A DNA stretch of 64,000 bases from Cyanoderma ruficeps (lineage: Eukaryota > Chordata > Aves > Passeriformes > Timaliidae), in assembly GCA_008694505.1 (NCBI GenBank), contig VZDJ01007755.1, positions 5,854,936 through 5,918,935 on the forward strand, given 5' to 3'. A program made the translations under genes and the position numbers. Each line of letters begins with the position of its first letter. Within the stretch, counting starts at the first letter, position 1. The notes under the pieces were generated by a model that was not told where the DNA came from, made no database searches, and was given only the letters and a program-made list of their open reading frames with translations. Shown here one piece after another: positions 1-12,200 of this stretch.

Positions 1-3000
1 GCATCTCTAACCATGCGATCAAGTAGATCAGTACTCACAAAGCTATTTAACCTTAGTTTTTTCATCTTTTTATAAGGAGCTTAAAATCTGTTTTTCTTTC
101 CTGATGTTTGTAGTGTGGACAATTCATTGGATTTATATTTCTGTCTTATGGAATGGTTATCTGGCTGAGGAAAGTCCAGTGCCAGGAAAGGTCACTCTGC
201 TCCTGTGATCTAGAAACCCTGGTAACAGCTGGAAACGGTTTGACAGATGTGGAGTCTGACATCATTGGTAGAGCACAGATTGTCACGCCTGACCAGGAAT
301 GGTCTTGTTGATGTTGGCACACTCATGGTGCTTGTGTAGGACAGGGTTGGTAATTGTCTGGTTATGGAGGCTGGAAAGGGATCAGCAGGATTAGTACCAC
401 CTCCTGAGAAGAAAGGCCCTATGTTCCATCCCCCACAACTGGGAGGCTGAAGAGATTCTCATCTCTGATTGCTTCTCAAAGAGAAGGAGGATGTTCAACC
501 ACATGATTGGAAGCAGAACCCAAACGCCAGGAATACCATTTTTTTTTCCTCAAGCTCCTCTGGTAGTCTCAGATGTTGCCAGAATAATGTTTGCTTTGCT
601 ACTTCGGCTACTTCTTAGGCCCTTCCATAAAACGCCTCTGTCCAATAATTTTTGGCTTGCTGTCAAAATTTCTCAGAGGATTGGAGATATTGGCTTTTAA
701 AGATAGAATTTATTAAACAAACCTGGTCTTCATGCTGCAAAGAATTTGAGAAAACATAAACATACTCCTTTCAGGCAAGATTTTCCTGTGCAGTTGTTCA
801 GTGTTTTGTTGCAAACAACATAATTGTTAGAATTTCTCAATAATCGCAGGGATTTTTATACATGGAGGAAGGTCATCAATTTGCTATATATTTACTTTGA
901 TACTGAGTTTTATATATTTCAGAAGAGATATATAGGGCTCTGATTAAGAACAGATATACAACTGGTGTGATTTTAACATTGTTTTCCACTCTTCTTTATC
1001 TGGTGTAATTACTCTGTTTTGCAGTTCACTAACACAGAAATAGAATAGAGCACAGTGATGTTCTTACACTGTAAAAGGAGGACAAATAGGGTTTTTTTTA
1101 AAGACTTGGATTAATATTTTTAAAAGTCATGGTGGATTTTCCATATTTTAGGTATTACTCAGGGTGAATTCCAACACAATAATGTAAATTTTTTGTTGTA
1201 ATTCGGGATGAATTTACACAAAGCATTTTAAGAAAGAATACCTGAAGAAACAGGGAGAATCTCATGTGTACCTGCTTTGGTTCTTGGTTATACTGAAGGC
1301 TTCTTGCATGATTTTGGGCAGATTTCTTAGGGGCTACATGGCCTGCTCTAGAGTGCTTTGCTCAGCTGTTGCAATGCATATTTTGAAAGTGCTTGGTCTT
1401 GAGCTCCTACCATAGGTGCTCAGGTTCTCAGCATGGTAGAGAAAGAGGCAAACAGAATCGTGGTTCTGAGGGCCTCAAGGAGATGTCTTGCTCTTCCCAT
1501 GATTTTTGAAAAAAACTGGGAAACCTCTGAAGTGTGACTAAGTCCTTCTCACTTGTGTAATCTTTTGATACAAAAATGTTAAGAGAGCACAGACAAGAGC
1601 ATGAACTCAGTGCTGTGAAGTAGATATCTCCAATATTTATGAAACTTTTATTCTGTTTCTCACTGTAAGGATGTTCATGCATTTTATTCAAGTGTTCTTT
1701 AATGCAGACAGCACAGGCATCTTAGAGTTGAGTTCACATCCCCAGAGAACATGCCCCTTATTCAACTTAAAGTCTCAGCTTTTTGTTGATTTCCCTCTAG
1801 CCTTATTCATGGTTGTCTAAGTTCCTGTACTTGTTTCTGCTGATGAGAAAAATTCCCAAGTAGTTAAATGCTCTTCTCTGTGGAGGAACTTAAACTCCAA
1901 ATTTCCCATTTCCTGGGAATTTCTTAGGTTCATGGGCAAAATTTATGCTTCCTGCTGTAGTGTTTCAATCTCAATTCAATGTTACTGACCCGTGTTAAGC
2001 ATGCACTGAGCACATGCAACCAGATGAACCCTTCACAGGCACTGTTCCCTACATGGGATCACAGGACATACCATTTCAGACCAAACCAACCTGAGCTTGC
2101 ATCATCTCCAAATGAATAGAGGCCCAGAGAATCCTAGTGGATGAAAACTTTCTGCTTTTGCTTTACATTTAATAGCCAGTTTACTTATTTTCCTGTCAAT
2201 TCTTATTTTTTCTTTCCAAATTGTTACATTTTAGCATCTTATTTTAAAAGTCTTTAATATAGGTTTTTTCTTTTAGCTACAGAAACAGTGTGTATAAACA
2301 CTGAACTTCAGACCCAAGAGAGTTTTTTGCTTCCAACTGTAGTGTGGTATAACTTGCCCAAAATACACTTTTCTGGTTTGTGTTTACCAGAATTTTTGCT
2401 GAACCACAGGTGGAAAATGGGGTCCAGCTGCAGAGGATTTCAGTTTTACCTGTAATATTAAATCATCCCCTTCTGAATATTGCACTTAGGGACATGGAAA
2501 TATAATGTTAAGGGTAATCCTAGTAGAATTCACAACTATTTGTATTTTCAAAGAAAACATAACTTTAGAAGTAGTCCTGATAGAATTAGAACTATTTTTG
2601 GTTCAAATATCCACAGATGATAAAAAAAATACAGTGAAAGAGAACTTTGTAAGACTGGTTACTCAGCTAATAGCACTTTTTCTGGCTCAATGCTGAGGCA
2701 TGTGTGCATGGTTCAGTGCAGCAATATAGAGACACGCATAAGCCAGCTCTGATTGAGCTATCTCAGGTACCAAAACCAGAATATCCACATGAACACAGTA
2801 CTCTGCCCTGGCTAATTAGCCACTGATAGCCCCAGAGGTTAATTTCTATATTCATGATTAGTATTTAATGGGCTATGAACACTTTAGTAAAACTTATTTC
2901 TAAACATAATTAATATTGCATGCAGCAACAGCAACAGAGTAATACAATTTACATTAAATACTTCCAGTGTAATTTCTGCTGATTGTATCTCTTCGCTTCT

Positions 3001-4926
3001 CTTTAGGGGCTCTGAATGTAGATCATTCCTTAATGCAACTCGGCATAGTTTAAATGAACCATAATACAGAAAATTCTATTCTGTCTTAATTAATCAGATA
3101 GCTTTATCCTATAGTTAAAGAAACTGTAACGAAATTATGTGGCTAATAAATATTTCTGTCAGTCATTTCATTTCACCCTGCAGGTACAGATTCTTGGATC
3201 AAAATAATTATGTACAGAATGCCGTAGTCAAAAGGCATAAGATGCAGAAGGCCGTAGTGTATTCTTATACTAGGGATCAAGCTCATCATTACTGTGGTAC
3301 TTTTTCCCAATTATGTCTCATACTACGGACTTCCAATAGATTCTCAAATTGTTTGTTCTTTCATAATAAGTCTTTTCAGTGAAAAGAAGTAAAATGCTGC
3401 TATTTTTGACTCATAACATTTTGTACCCTCATAGCTATAATTTTTGGTTTTGCTTAGGTGTAGTTAGTGTGCATAAAATTTGAGAAAAGAGAGAAATCCA
3501 GAAAACTTCTTATGATTGTGCTTGTAATTATTTTAATTGAAAAATGATGCCAGACAGTGACTGGAAAAGGCAGAGGGAAATAACTATAATGTATACAGGC
3601 ATTTTATCCATGGCATAAGTTTAGTAGCTTCAATAATGGATTTAGGCAAGAGAAATTGCTCATCTGTCTGTTATTTTGTATTTAGCAGCTGTCTAGACAT
3701 TCAGTGGATATCAGCCTCTGTAATTCCACTGCCTGCCAGGCTCCTGTGATGATCCTAGCAGACTGAGGGTCTATCCTGATAAGACTATCCACCCTTATTT
3801 TAAGGAGAGAAGAGGTGCAAAACCAGATTAACTTAGCCATGTAATTGATATTGCATTGAATTACAAATTATATTGAATATGTACTTCATGAAATGCAGAG
3901 CTGAAAAGTAGATCAAGGCATTCTCAATTTTTGCCCTTGGTTGAGGCAGACCAAATGCACTTAAATTATCTGACTGGTGTTAGGGGTGCATGTTACAGAA
4001 TTGAGGTTGGCAGCTTCACACCTCCTTCTCTGAAACACTCCCCCATACACTGATCCTTTCCTACAGCTGTCCCTGTACTCACAAACCCTTCTCTTCCACA
4101 GACCCCATGAAATATCCATCTCTGGACATTTTTCCATGAGTTTCCTTTTTCTGCAAAATTAAGCCAGTTTGTAACTCAGATATGGTCTGAATCTTGTTGA
4201 GGGTACAAAATCTCTTTTAGCGGACTTTAGCGTGCTTGGTCTTGGTCAAAGAGTGCAGCACGCAACTATACAAGAATAATTTATCTATCACCTTCTAGTG
4301 TGAAAGCACCTTGAGTGACTACTGCAGTAGACTTTTTATTGCCTTCTTTCTCATGGCCAGAGAAGTGCACACTGTGCTGAGAGTGCCCTTGGTGTTCCAG
4401 GATTTGCACATCCTCATCTCACCATGCTGGCATTATATTACAGCTTCTTTCTAAATTATAGTCATTATGCTTCACGTGTTTTCTCTTGCAAAAACTAGTT
4501 TACCACCATTGGAAATCTATCTAATTTAAAACTATTTCAGGTATATTTCTGCTGCCGATTTTTTCCAAGAGTATCTGCTTTCCTTCAGATTAATCAAACC
4601 TGGAATAAGTAACTTAAGTGTTAATAGTGTGTTTGATTCTGTAATGTAGCATGCTATACCTCAAGAGAGAAGTGTAGAAAAGGACAGACAAGTGAAAAGT
4701 GAAGCAATTTCTGTTGAAATAATTTTACTTCTGAGACTTCAAAGCTTGGGTTGTCTGGACAAGCACAAAAGTGAATGAGGACAAGAAAGCACAACAAGCC
4801 AAGGGTTTACCTGAGAATCAATAATGAAAGAAAATACCATTGCATTGCTAAATAGTATTATGTACACAGATTTTTTAATTTGCATTGATTCATACAGGTG
4901 TATTTAATTCATTTTCTCTCAAACAG
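1..4926 (+). other. ASPH: ASPH intron (partial, 5' side outside window)
   Basis: I see no coding exon here. The segment ends in a good acceptor, CTCAAACAG, just before the first ASPH exon. I looked for the preceding TPR exon, which in the family contains a tyrosine/leucine-rich helix, and did not find it, so it should lie upstream of the window. The sequence is AT-rich and mostly unique, with short open frames bearing no recognisable similarity. No clear interspersed repeat was seen. Confidence 0.75.
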
Positions 4927-5025
4927 GTTCTAAGTCTGGCTCCAAATGATGGCTTTGCCAAAGTACATTATGGCTTCATCCTGAAGGCAGAAAACAAGAT
5001 AGCAGAGAGCATACCTTATCTACAG
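4927..5025 (+). CDS. ASPH: ASPH coding exon 1 of 7 in window (TPR region)
   Basis: This exon is 99 bp, 33 codons, phase 0 at both ends, between acceptor AAACAG and donor GTACTT. The peptide begins VLSLAPNDGFAKVHYGF and matches vertebrate aspartyl/asparaginyl beta-hydroxylase, corresponding to about residues 480-512 of the 758-residue human protein. ASPH is a type II ER membrane protein whose lumenal part hydroxylates Asp/Asn in EGF-like domains. This exon is one helix pair of the TPR-like region that forms part of the substrate-binding groove. The N-terminal membrane anchor and the junctin/humbug-type exons lie outside the window. Identity rests on clear family sequence and on continuity with the next six exons. 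Confidence 0.95.
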
Positions 5026-5644
5026 GTACTTTTTCACTTAGAGTAAATATTTTACCGGCAAAAAGTTGAATTAGAACATATAAAATGTGTTGGACTAGAA
5101 GTGTACTAATTACAAATCGCTGCTTAAGCTATTTGTTGGAGTTATACTGCTGTATCACTGCTTATGAAGTGGAACAAACTTGTACATTGAAAACCATCAA
5201 TTCTTAAACATCAAGTATTTGTTTCATTAATGGTTAACCTGAAGAGCTCTGAACCTCAATTTTTTTTGAGAGAAGCCTTATGTATACTTCTGAGTGTTCG
5301 AGAAGAAATACTACAAAATGAAACGTTGATCCAGCTTTATAAAATACTCATGTATATCTTTATAGGGTCAGGGGCAAGTATCCATCTCTGAATATGCCTT
5401 TGCCTTGGAAGGACTGAGGGGAGAGACTGTGGGATTTGGAAAACTGGTAGCAATTCTCAGTGACTTTCTACTGACGTATTCATTCAGTTTAAGTTGCAGG
5501 TTAACATGGTGGTTACATTTTCTCCCTAATTTCATAGCCTGTCTCTTGTGTAGGATTGACAGACTATTTACAGCAATCAAATGAACCCTCTTAGAAGTCC
5601 TACTGAAGTTTCACTATTTAATTAATTAATTAATTAATTTTTAG
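5026..5644 (+). other. ASPH: ASPH intron, 619 bp
   Basis: Short GT-AG intron with no gene inside. Its 3' end is unusual: the usual pyrimidine tract is largely replaced by an AATT repeat running into TTTTTAG (separate entry). Confidence 0.9.
5615..5640 (+). repeat. (TTAA)n microsatellite at the splice acceptor
   Basis: About six TTAA units run to within 4 bp of the acceptor AG at 5643-5644. They occupy the position of the polypyrimidine tract and leave only about six contiguous T residues before the AG. Confidence 0.9.
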
Positions 5645-5734
5645 GAAGGGCTGGAGTCTGGTGACCCTGGCACAGATGATGGACGTTTTTATTTTCATCT
5701 GGGTGACGCGTTACAGAGAATGGGAGACAAAGAG
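5645..5734 (+). CDS. ASPH: ASPH coding exon 2 of 7 in window (last TPR)
   Basis: This exon is 90 bp, 30 codons, phase 0 at both ends. It starts EGLESGDPGTDDGRF and ends QRMGDKE, followed by donor GTACAT. It is the next TPR helix pair of ASPH, about human residues 513-542. The motif FYFHLGDAL is the canonical A-helix pattern of a TPR. Frame continues directly from the previous exon. No substitutions look damaging. Confidence 0.95.
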
Positions 5735-8700
5735 GTACATGTTTTACATGTTCTTGCTTTAAAGTCTAAGTCTCTGAGTGGCTGCAGAAAGCAGAAAAGC
5801 ATTTAATGATGGGCTTAATGTTGAAAACAAGAGTAGTCCAATTGCAATAACAATCCAACATGCGTGTGTAGAAGTCAAGATGATCAACAGCAAAAAAATC
5901 TGTTGTGGGCGTTACAATACAATCTCTTAGCATCCCTTGCTTTGGATTTAGCTTAAAATGTTTAAGCTGGTGTAGGGCAGCTTGAAGCAGGGGACTAAAA
6001 ATTTACAAGAATTTTAAATGTTTCTAGAATCTGTTTTCTGCTTGTATCACTTACATATTTTAATGAGAGTTAAAAGAAACAATTACACGTATATTACTGT
6101 ATAGAGGCTCTTCTAACAGTGTTTTGTAAATCTTCCTTTCTTTCCAAGGAAAAAGCACCAATGAGTAAGTGTTAAAAGAGGATCATGAGAGCACTGAATG
6201 TAAGGGCTGAGTTGTGAAATTTTTTCAGTAACTAAATTAACAAACCAATCAGGAAACCAGAAAATATGTATCTGTTGAGTGGCCAACAAAAACATGTAAC
6301 AGTGAAAGTCATGAGTTTTTATTTTGTTTATTTGAAATCAAAATTTACTTTAAAAGCAAAATTTCAATTTATGAATTACACTACAGTCACAATAGGGGAG
6401 CCAAGGACCTTTTTTGAAGACTCTGATTAGTCATGAACTTTAATATGGGCATGAATTTAAAAACAACAGAAAAAAAAATTCCAATTCCTAGGTGGGAAAT
6501 ATGAAAAGAGTAAGCATTAAAAATGTAAATTTTTAGAGTAGAAGTATTCATAAAAATCACTGCTTCTTAATTACTTAGCTAGTAATGTGTGCAATATTGA
6601 TACCTAAAAAACTGTAAAAAATGCTGACATCTTTAGTACTGTGGCCCAGTTAGTAGGTGGTTCTCCAGTATGACCTGTGGTGAAGCCTCTGTATATAATC
6701 TTTCTCAACCCTAGTTCATCAGGTTAGCTTTTTTTTTAATGGAACTTTTATTACAATACCTTATACATACAGTAGATCTAGAACAGTGAAATGTAATATC
6801 TGAATTTTAAGTTAGATTGCCTTCCATGAGAAGGACTCTTCTAATGAGATTTTTTTTAATTGTTCATTTATAAGTGAGAATTAATTTGCCTCATTTTACT
6901 TAGAAACACATGCACACACAGAGTCTGCTTTCACACTCTATTTGTCTCCTTGTCTCGAATCCATGTACATTTCCATGGGACATTCTGGGTTGAGTTGCTG
7001 AGCCTAGAACATCCCATTGCCATGTTTGACTAAAGATACCACACAGATGTAATTAATATACATCATCTCTAACCCCAGAATAATTATGTGCTAATGGCCA
7101 AATCTGCTATAGAAAAAGTTTAATTAATGACAAAGGAACTTCTTGGGATAGAGGACACTTCCAAATTTATCAGTGGAAAGTCCATTGTTCAGCTAAATTT
7201 TTCTCACTGACCTTGCTAGCTTGCTGAATTTCAAGATTTAATCAAGGAAACAGATCAATATTTAAGTTGCATGTGAAATTGCTATCACTGAAGGTTTGTT
7301 GAAGGGAGATACTCATCTATTAGAGCTAAATTAGGAGTTATGAATGTGGCCTTGGGAAGTATTAGGGAAACAGTATTGAGTATGCCCTTTCCAACTATAA
7401 TTTGATAAAATGCCATATTGGCTTAAGAAAAGAAAAATTAAAACCTTGGAAGCTATTACAAAACAGAGCACTCTTCATACAGAAGGTATGAACTGAGTGG
7501 ATCTCAAACCATTTCTGTCCTGGAAAAGAGAGCTACACTGTTGTAGCTGTCTGTGTTCCACTGCCAAGAACTGCATGAGAAAAGGAACATTCCTCACAGA
7601 GTTTTAGGAATGGAAAGGATGAGTGAGGCAGCCTAATCCTACTCCATCATGGTAAAGGCAACTTCCATAGCACAATTCTTCTAATAAATAAAGATTAACT
7701 ATATTATACATTGTAATTATAGCTGATGTATCGTAAAGAGCAGCAACATTCATTCCATCACTCAGGGGCTGAATCAAGTAATTCATTCCCCTTATCGTTT
7801 GGGCTAACTCCAGAGATTCCAAATGCATGCAGGCAGTCAGCATGAACAATCTATTGATATCTCACTGGTATTACAACTTTAGGGAACAAATGTTATAAAT
7901 CCTAATTCCTCCATTTCAGACAGTTAACCAAGATAACATCAAATTTTAAAGGTATACTGTGTATTACCCAAAGGTAATACACAGTATTTTTTTGACCCAC
8001 GCACAATTTTACTGAGCTTCTCTAGGGAGAAAAAGAGATGACAGTTTATATATGATCTGCTATTCTGTTCATCCACACTAGTTTTGTGTACTTCATATGA
8101 ATACTGTAAGGCAACATTGTATTGCAGACTTTCCTCCATACTTTGGGAGAGTTATAAAGATCAGGGTTCCACATTTTTTAAAAACCTGAAGAAAATTTAC
8201 AGACTCTCCATGAGGACTTTGGCCAGTTTCTGTTCAAGGCAGGGATTGCTGCCTGCTTCAGTCCTGTGCTCTGGAGTTATTGTTCTCATAGTTTCCTACT
8301 TAGCTGTTCTGGGTTTTTTTCAGTTTGTGGTGTTTTGTGGGGGGGCTTGTTTGTTTATTTGGGTATTTTTTTAAATTGTATTGTCTGAAATCTTGCAGCT
8401 GTAGCAGCAATGCTGGGCAGGAAGGAGGCAGCTCTATGTAACCTTCTCTGCATACGGTTTGTCACAGTACTACAAATGCTGCATCTTTTCTTTCCAAGCA
8501 TCTCTTTTTCTTTCTTGGCTATGCAGGGGTAAAATAAGTTGTGCAAAAGGAGAGTAAAGACATTCAAAGGTCCAGTATTAACTTCAGTAGGTTTCTGTCA
8601 TGTGATCAATTTTCGTGTGACAAAAAATATTTGAAGAAACTCAAGTGCATTTAAGTATTAGATAATTTACACTTTGGATCCACAAAGTCGCCATTGTTTT

Positions 8701-9111
8701 CATCTTCACAGCATCTCCATTGGCAGCAGAAGACAGTAATCTTTAATTTGTAGATAGAGGATTGAAACAGAGAAAATAAAATTGACCAAGTTGAGAAACA
8801 ATTGGATATTTCAAGGACAGGGCATGAATTATTTGATATTTGATTATTCCATATTTGATGTCAATGGTTATGAGAAAATTATCCTATTTTGTTAATGTTG
8901 GACTGGACTCTCTTGGCCAACTGATCTATTTTGTTATTTGGGGTTTTTTGTTTGTGGGTTTTTTCCATAAAGTATTCATTAGTACATTTTATTCAAAGAA
9001 TAACCCCAACATCCCAAAGAGACAATCTGCTACCTTGCCAGGAAGTGTTACTTTTTTCCTGTAGGAGCTTGGCTGATGTGAATTTGGTTGTTAACAACTA
9101 CAATGTTTCAG
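5735..9111 (+). other. ASPH: ASPH intron, 3.4 kb
   Basis: AT-rich intron with no exon recognised. It contains a perfect 15-bp inverted repeat at 7954-7987 (separate entry). Open frames of 60-96 codons occur on both strands, but they lack family similarity and look like chance. Confidence 0.85.
7954..7987. repeat. Perfect 15-bp inverted repeat, 4-nt loop
   Basis: ATACTGTGTATTACC at 7954-7968 is followed by CAAA and then by its exact reverse complement at 7973-7987. Pairing stops at both outer ends. In RNA it would form a short stable hairpin inside the ASPH pre-mRNA intron. It is too short for a typical microRNA precursor, which needs a stem of about 30 bp. Confidence 0.85.
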
Positions 9112-9249
9112 GCATACAAGTGGTATGAACTGGGATACCAAAGAGGTCACTTTGCATCAGTTTGGCAGCGCTCCCTCTACAATGTCAAGGGACTGAAAGC
9201 TCAGCCTTGGTGGACAGCAAAGGAAACTGGATATACAGAACTGGTGAAG
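9112..9249 (+). CDS. ASPH: ASPH coding exon 3 of 7 in window (TPR/oxygenase linker)
   Basis: This exon is 138 bp, 46 codons, phase 0, with acceptor TTTCAG and a strong donor GTAAGG. The peptide AYKWYELGYQRGHFASVW leads into NVKGLKAQPWW, a highly conserved stretch of ASPH at about human residues 543-588. It links the last TPR helix to the start of the oxygenase domain. The PWW segment is typical of the start of the Asp/Asn beta-hydroxylase fold. Frame is continuous with both neighbours. Confidence 0.96.
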
Positions 9250-12200
9250 GTAAGGCCGCATTATACTTTAATTTTTATTAAAATTACAGCTATAATTTCA
9301 GTTATTAAGCAGACAAAATGCTAATCAATAAGATCGGAACTACTGACTGTGAATTCCAGACACCACTGTCAGACTAAGCACAAGACTTAAGTAAGATGCT
9401 ATAAAATAAGCGTAGACATTTTCAAGTTTGAGAATGGGGACAGGATGGCTGAAATTATTAATAAATGCAAAATTTGCATGGTAGACAAATGTAACAGCTC
9501 AAGTGGAAAATAACAGCACAATTTGGTAATGTCTGGAACACCCATTGTGAATTTTTAATTAGTCAGGAAAGGCTGTGCTTTTGAGCCCTTGTGTAATATT
9601 TAGTGACTTTGGAAGCTTTTAATTGCACGAGAGAAACAAGTGTAGATTCCCAGTGATGGATTTAACAAAAGATAATAACGCAGAATTTAAATTCTTTAGA
9701 AGGTTTTTTATTTATTTAATACAAGGCAAGTAGTGTGGCATTGTTCATAACAATAGCTTTTATTTCCCAAATTGCACTGTTTTTATTAACTTACTACGAT
9801 TCTAATAATAATTCCTAAAAAACTAAAAAACAGGAACAGCCTTCTTTTCCTGTATGTTTCGATTATTGGTATGTGCTTTAGAGAAACCATTTTGGATAAG
9901 TAATTTAAACCCAAGGAAGTATATTTGTAAGGAACAAATTCCTTCAGAGTGGTTGTTATTTTATACTTAGTTACATAGCATGTTTAAAAAACACTACAAA
10001 AGGATGGTTATTTAAAAAAAAATAAAAGTAGTTTAAAAAGGAAGATTGATCTTTGTTATGGTTTTGATGGCAACAAAAATAAGGCTAGAAATTTAGATTC
10101 AAGTGTGATTCTCCAGTGTAATCTCAGCCACACCAAAAAGCACTGAGCTTTATGGACTAGCACATGAAATGTGCTCATATTGAACTAATTCTTGAGGTAT
10201 ATGTGGGAAGAGATGCTTCTTGCCATAAAAGATATGGAGAAACTGAGAACTTCTTAATATTTTTTCTGTCAAACAAAAAGGAAATATTATTTGTTTGGTG
10301 TTTTAGAGCTACCATACAGTGTTGTTTCACAGTTCCTTACATGTAAACTTTTCAAATTCCTATGTCACTGAAGGTAATGATCCATTCACCCTTGGCATGA
10401 GTCAGCTTTGAAGGGTGAAAGAATTCAGTTGGTGTTATAAAATGGCCAGAGCTTCACCTTGAAGGGGTTTTTTTTCAGATGAATCAGGCTATGTATGGAG
10501 GCCTTGGTTTGGGCCGACATTTTGAGTGGCTCCTAGAAGAGCTGCTCAGGAAACCAGCAAGGGCAAAAATTCACCCCTGACCTTCACAGTACAACTGCTT
10601 CTTTGGCATTCAATAATATCTTTTCATTCTAATCATTTGATGGTATATGTTTTAGCTGGTTTATTAGCAATATGTCAGTGGATCTAGATTAAATTGTGAC
10701 TGGTAATTTACTTGCACAGGTATCATAATTTGGGAGTGGTAAGATTTACATTCTTTAAGATAATACTAGCAGTTTGAAGTATAAGAAAATATGAACCTTT
10801 ATATTAGGAAGGCTTTGGTGAGTGATTTATGTAGAGATGTTCTGCTAACGTTTCTGATTTACAGTATTTTAGGCCTTTGGATCTGGGAATTCAAGAAATT
10901 GTCTTCCTCTTTTGATTTCAGCTGAAAGGAAACTTTATTTTCATCTTTTAAAACCCATCCTTTTCCCTCAGGACAATTAGCTTTCCTCAGCCAGTCTTAC
11001 TGAGTCATTGCATCTTTCTCCAGTACCTTCTGTAGAACCTCATTTATAGCATTATTCTATTCTGGCGCTCATTTAAAAATTAATAAAAGGCATACAATGA
11101 TGTTGGATCATAGAGACTTTTCGCTGCTCTAAAATTAATATGTAGGCAATGACTTAAGTAACTTCATCCTTTCTGCATGTTGTCTCCTTTGACTTTTGGA
11201 AAGCACCCAGACTATGCCAATAATTTACTACAGTGAATAGCTGATTGATTAAAGTAGATCTTGTATTGTTGCTTTTCTCTGGTGGTTTAGATTTTATTAA
11301 TTAAAGTTTCAAGTGCAGCAAGAAAAGTGCAGAAAGACAATGAAAGTGTTGGCAACAGCACATATCTTTATAATTTTCCATAGGTTGACAGCTGGGCCTT
11401 AATGGTTTAAGTAATAATAGTTAAACATTCATAGGCAAGGGAGAAATTAAATTGAAATGTGTATTTAAAGTTGGATACTTTAGGGGAGACTTGTGTTGAA
11501 AAGAGCAAAGATGATGCACACAAGTGCTGATGTTTAAGATCTGTGAGTGATTGGATGGGTGCAAGGAATCTATTTTGAGCAGTTTAAAACACTGCTCCTT
11601 GCTTGGAGGTTATCAGCATTACCCAGTGGAGAGTGGTAACTGATTGTGAATGCTTTCCTCTTCTGTGTCAATAACAAAGTGAAGTACATTAAACCCTTCA
11701 CCACGATTGTATTTTATAGTTCAGTGGATTAAAATGGATGTGTGGTCAGTAGTTATGCCTCACATGAAGGGTAGCAACCTCTTAATCTCTTCCTGTGTCA
11801 TTTATAACCGCATTGAAAGGGTTTGACAGCACAGAGTAAGGATACTTTCAATATAATAGTCTCACATAAAACCCTCCGATATTAAAAAATCCCCATTTAA
11901 ATAAAATCTACATTATTGCCAGATGTACAGCAACTGTAAACTTCAGTTGTTATTAGGAACTGTATTTATAAAGCCATATGGAGGTTTATGGGAATCAGCT
12001 GCTAGCAAACAAGTACATATGCTCCCAGTGCTGGTTGCCTCCTGATTTTTCACTTGTAATCAGGATACTGCACCAAATATAATTTTTTTTTCTCTAACCT
12101 GGAGCTTGAATGCTTACATATCACAGAACCATAAGTATATTTAACTTTTTTTCCTGCAGATACCAACTCTTGGATCAGGAACTGTAAGTCCAAGTCCTGG

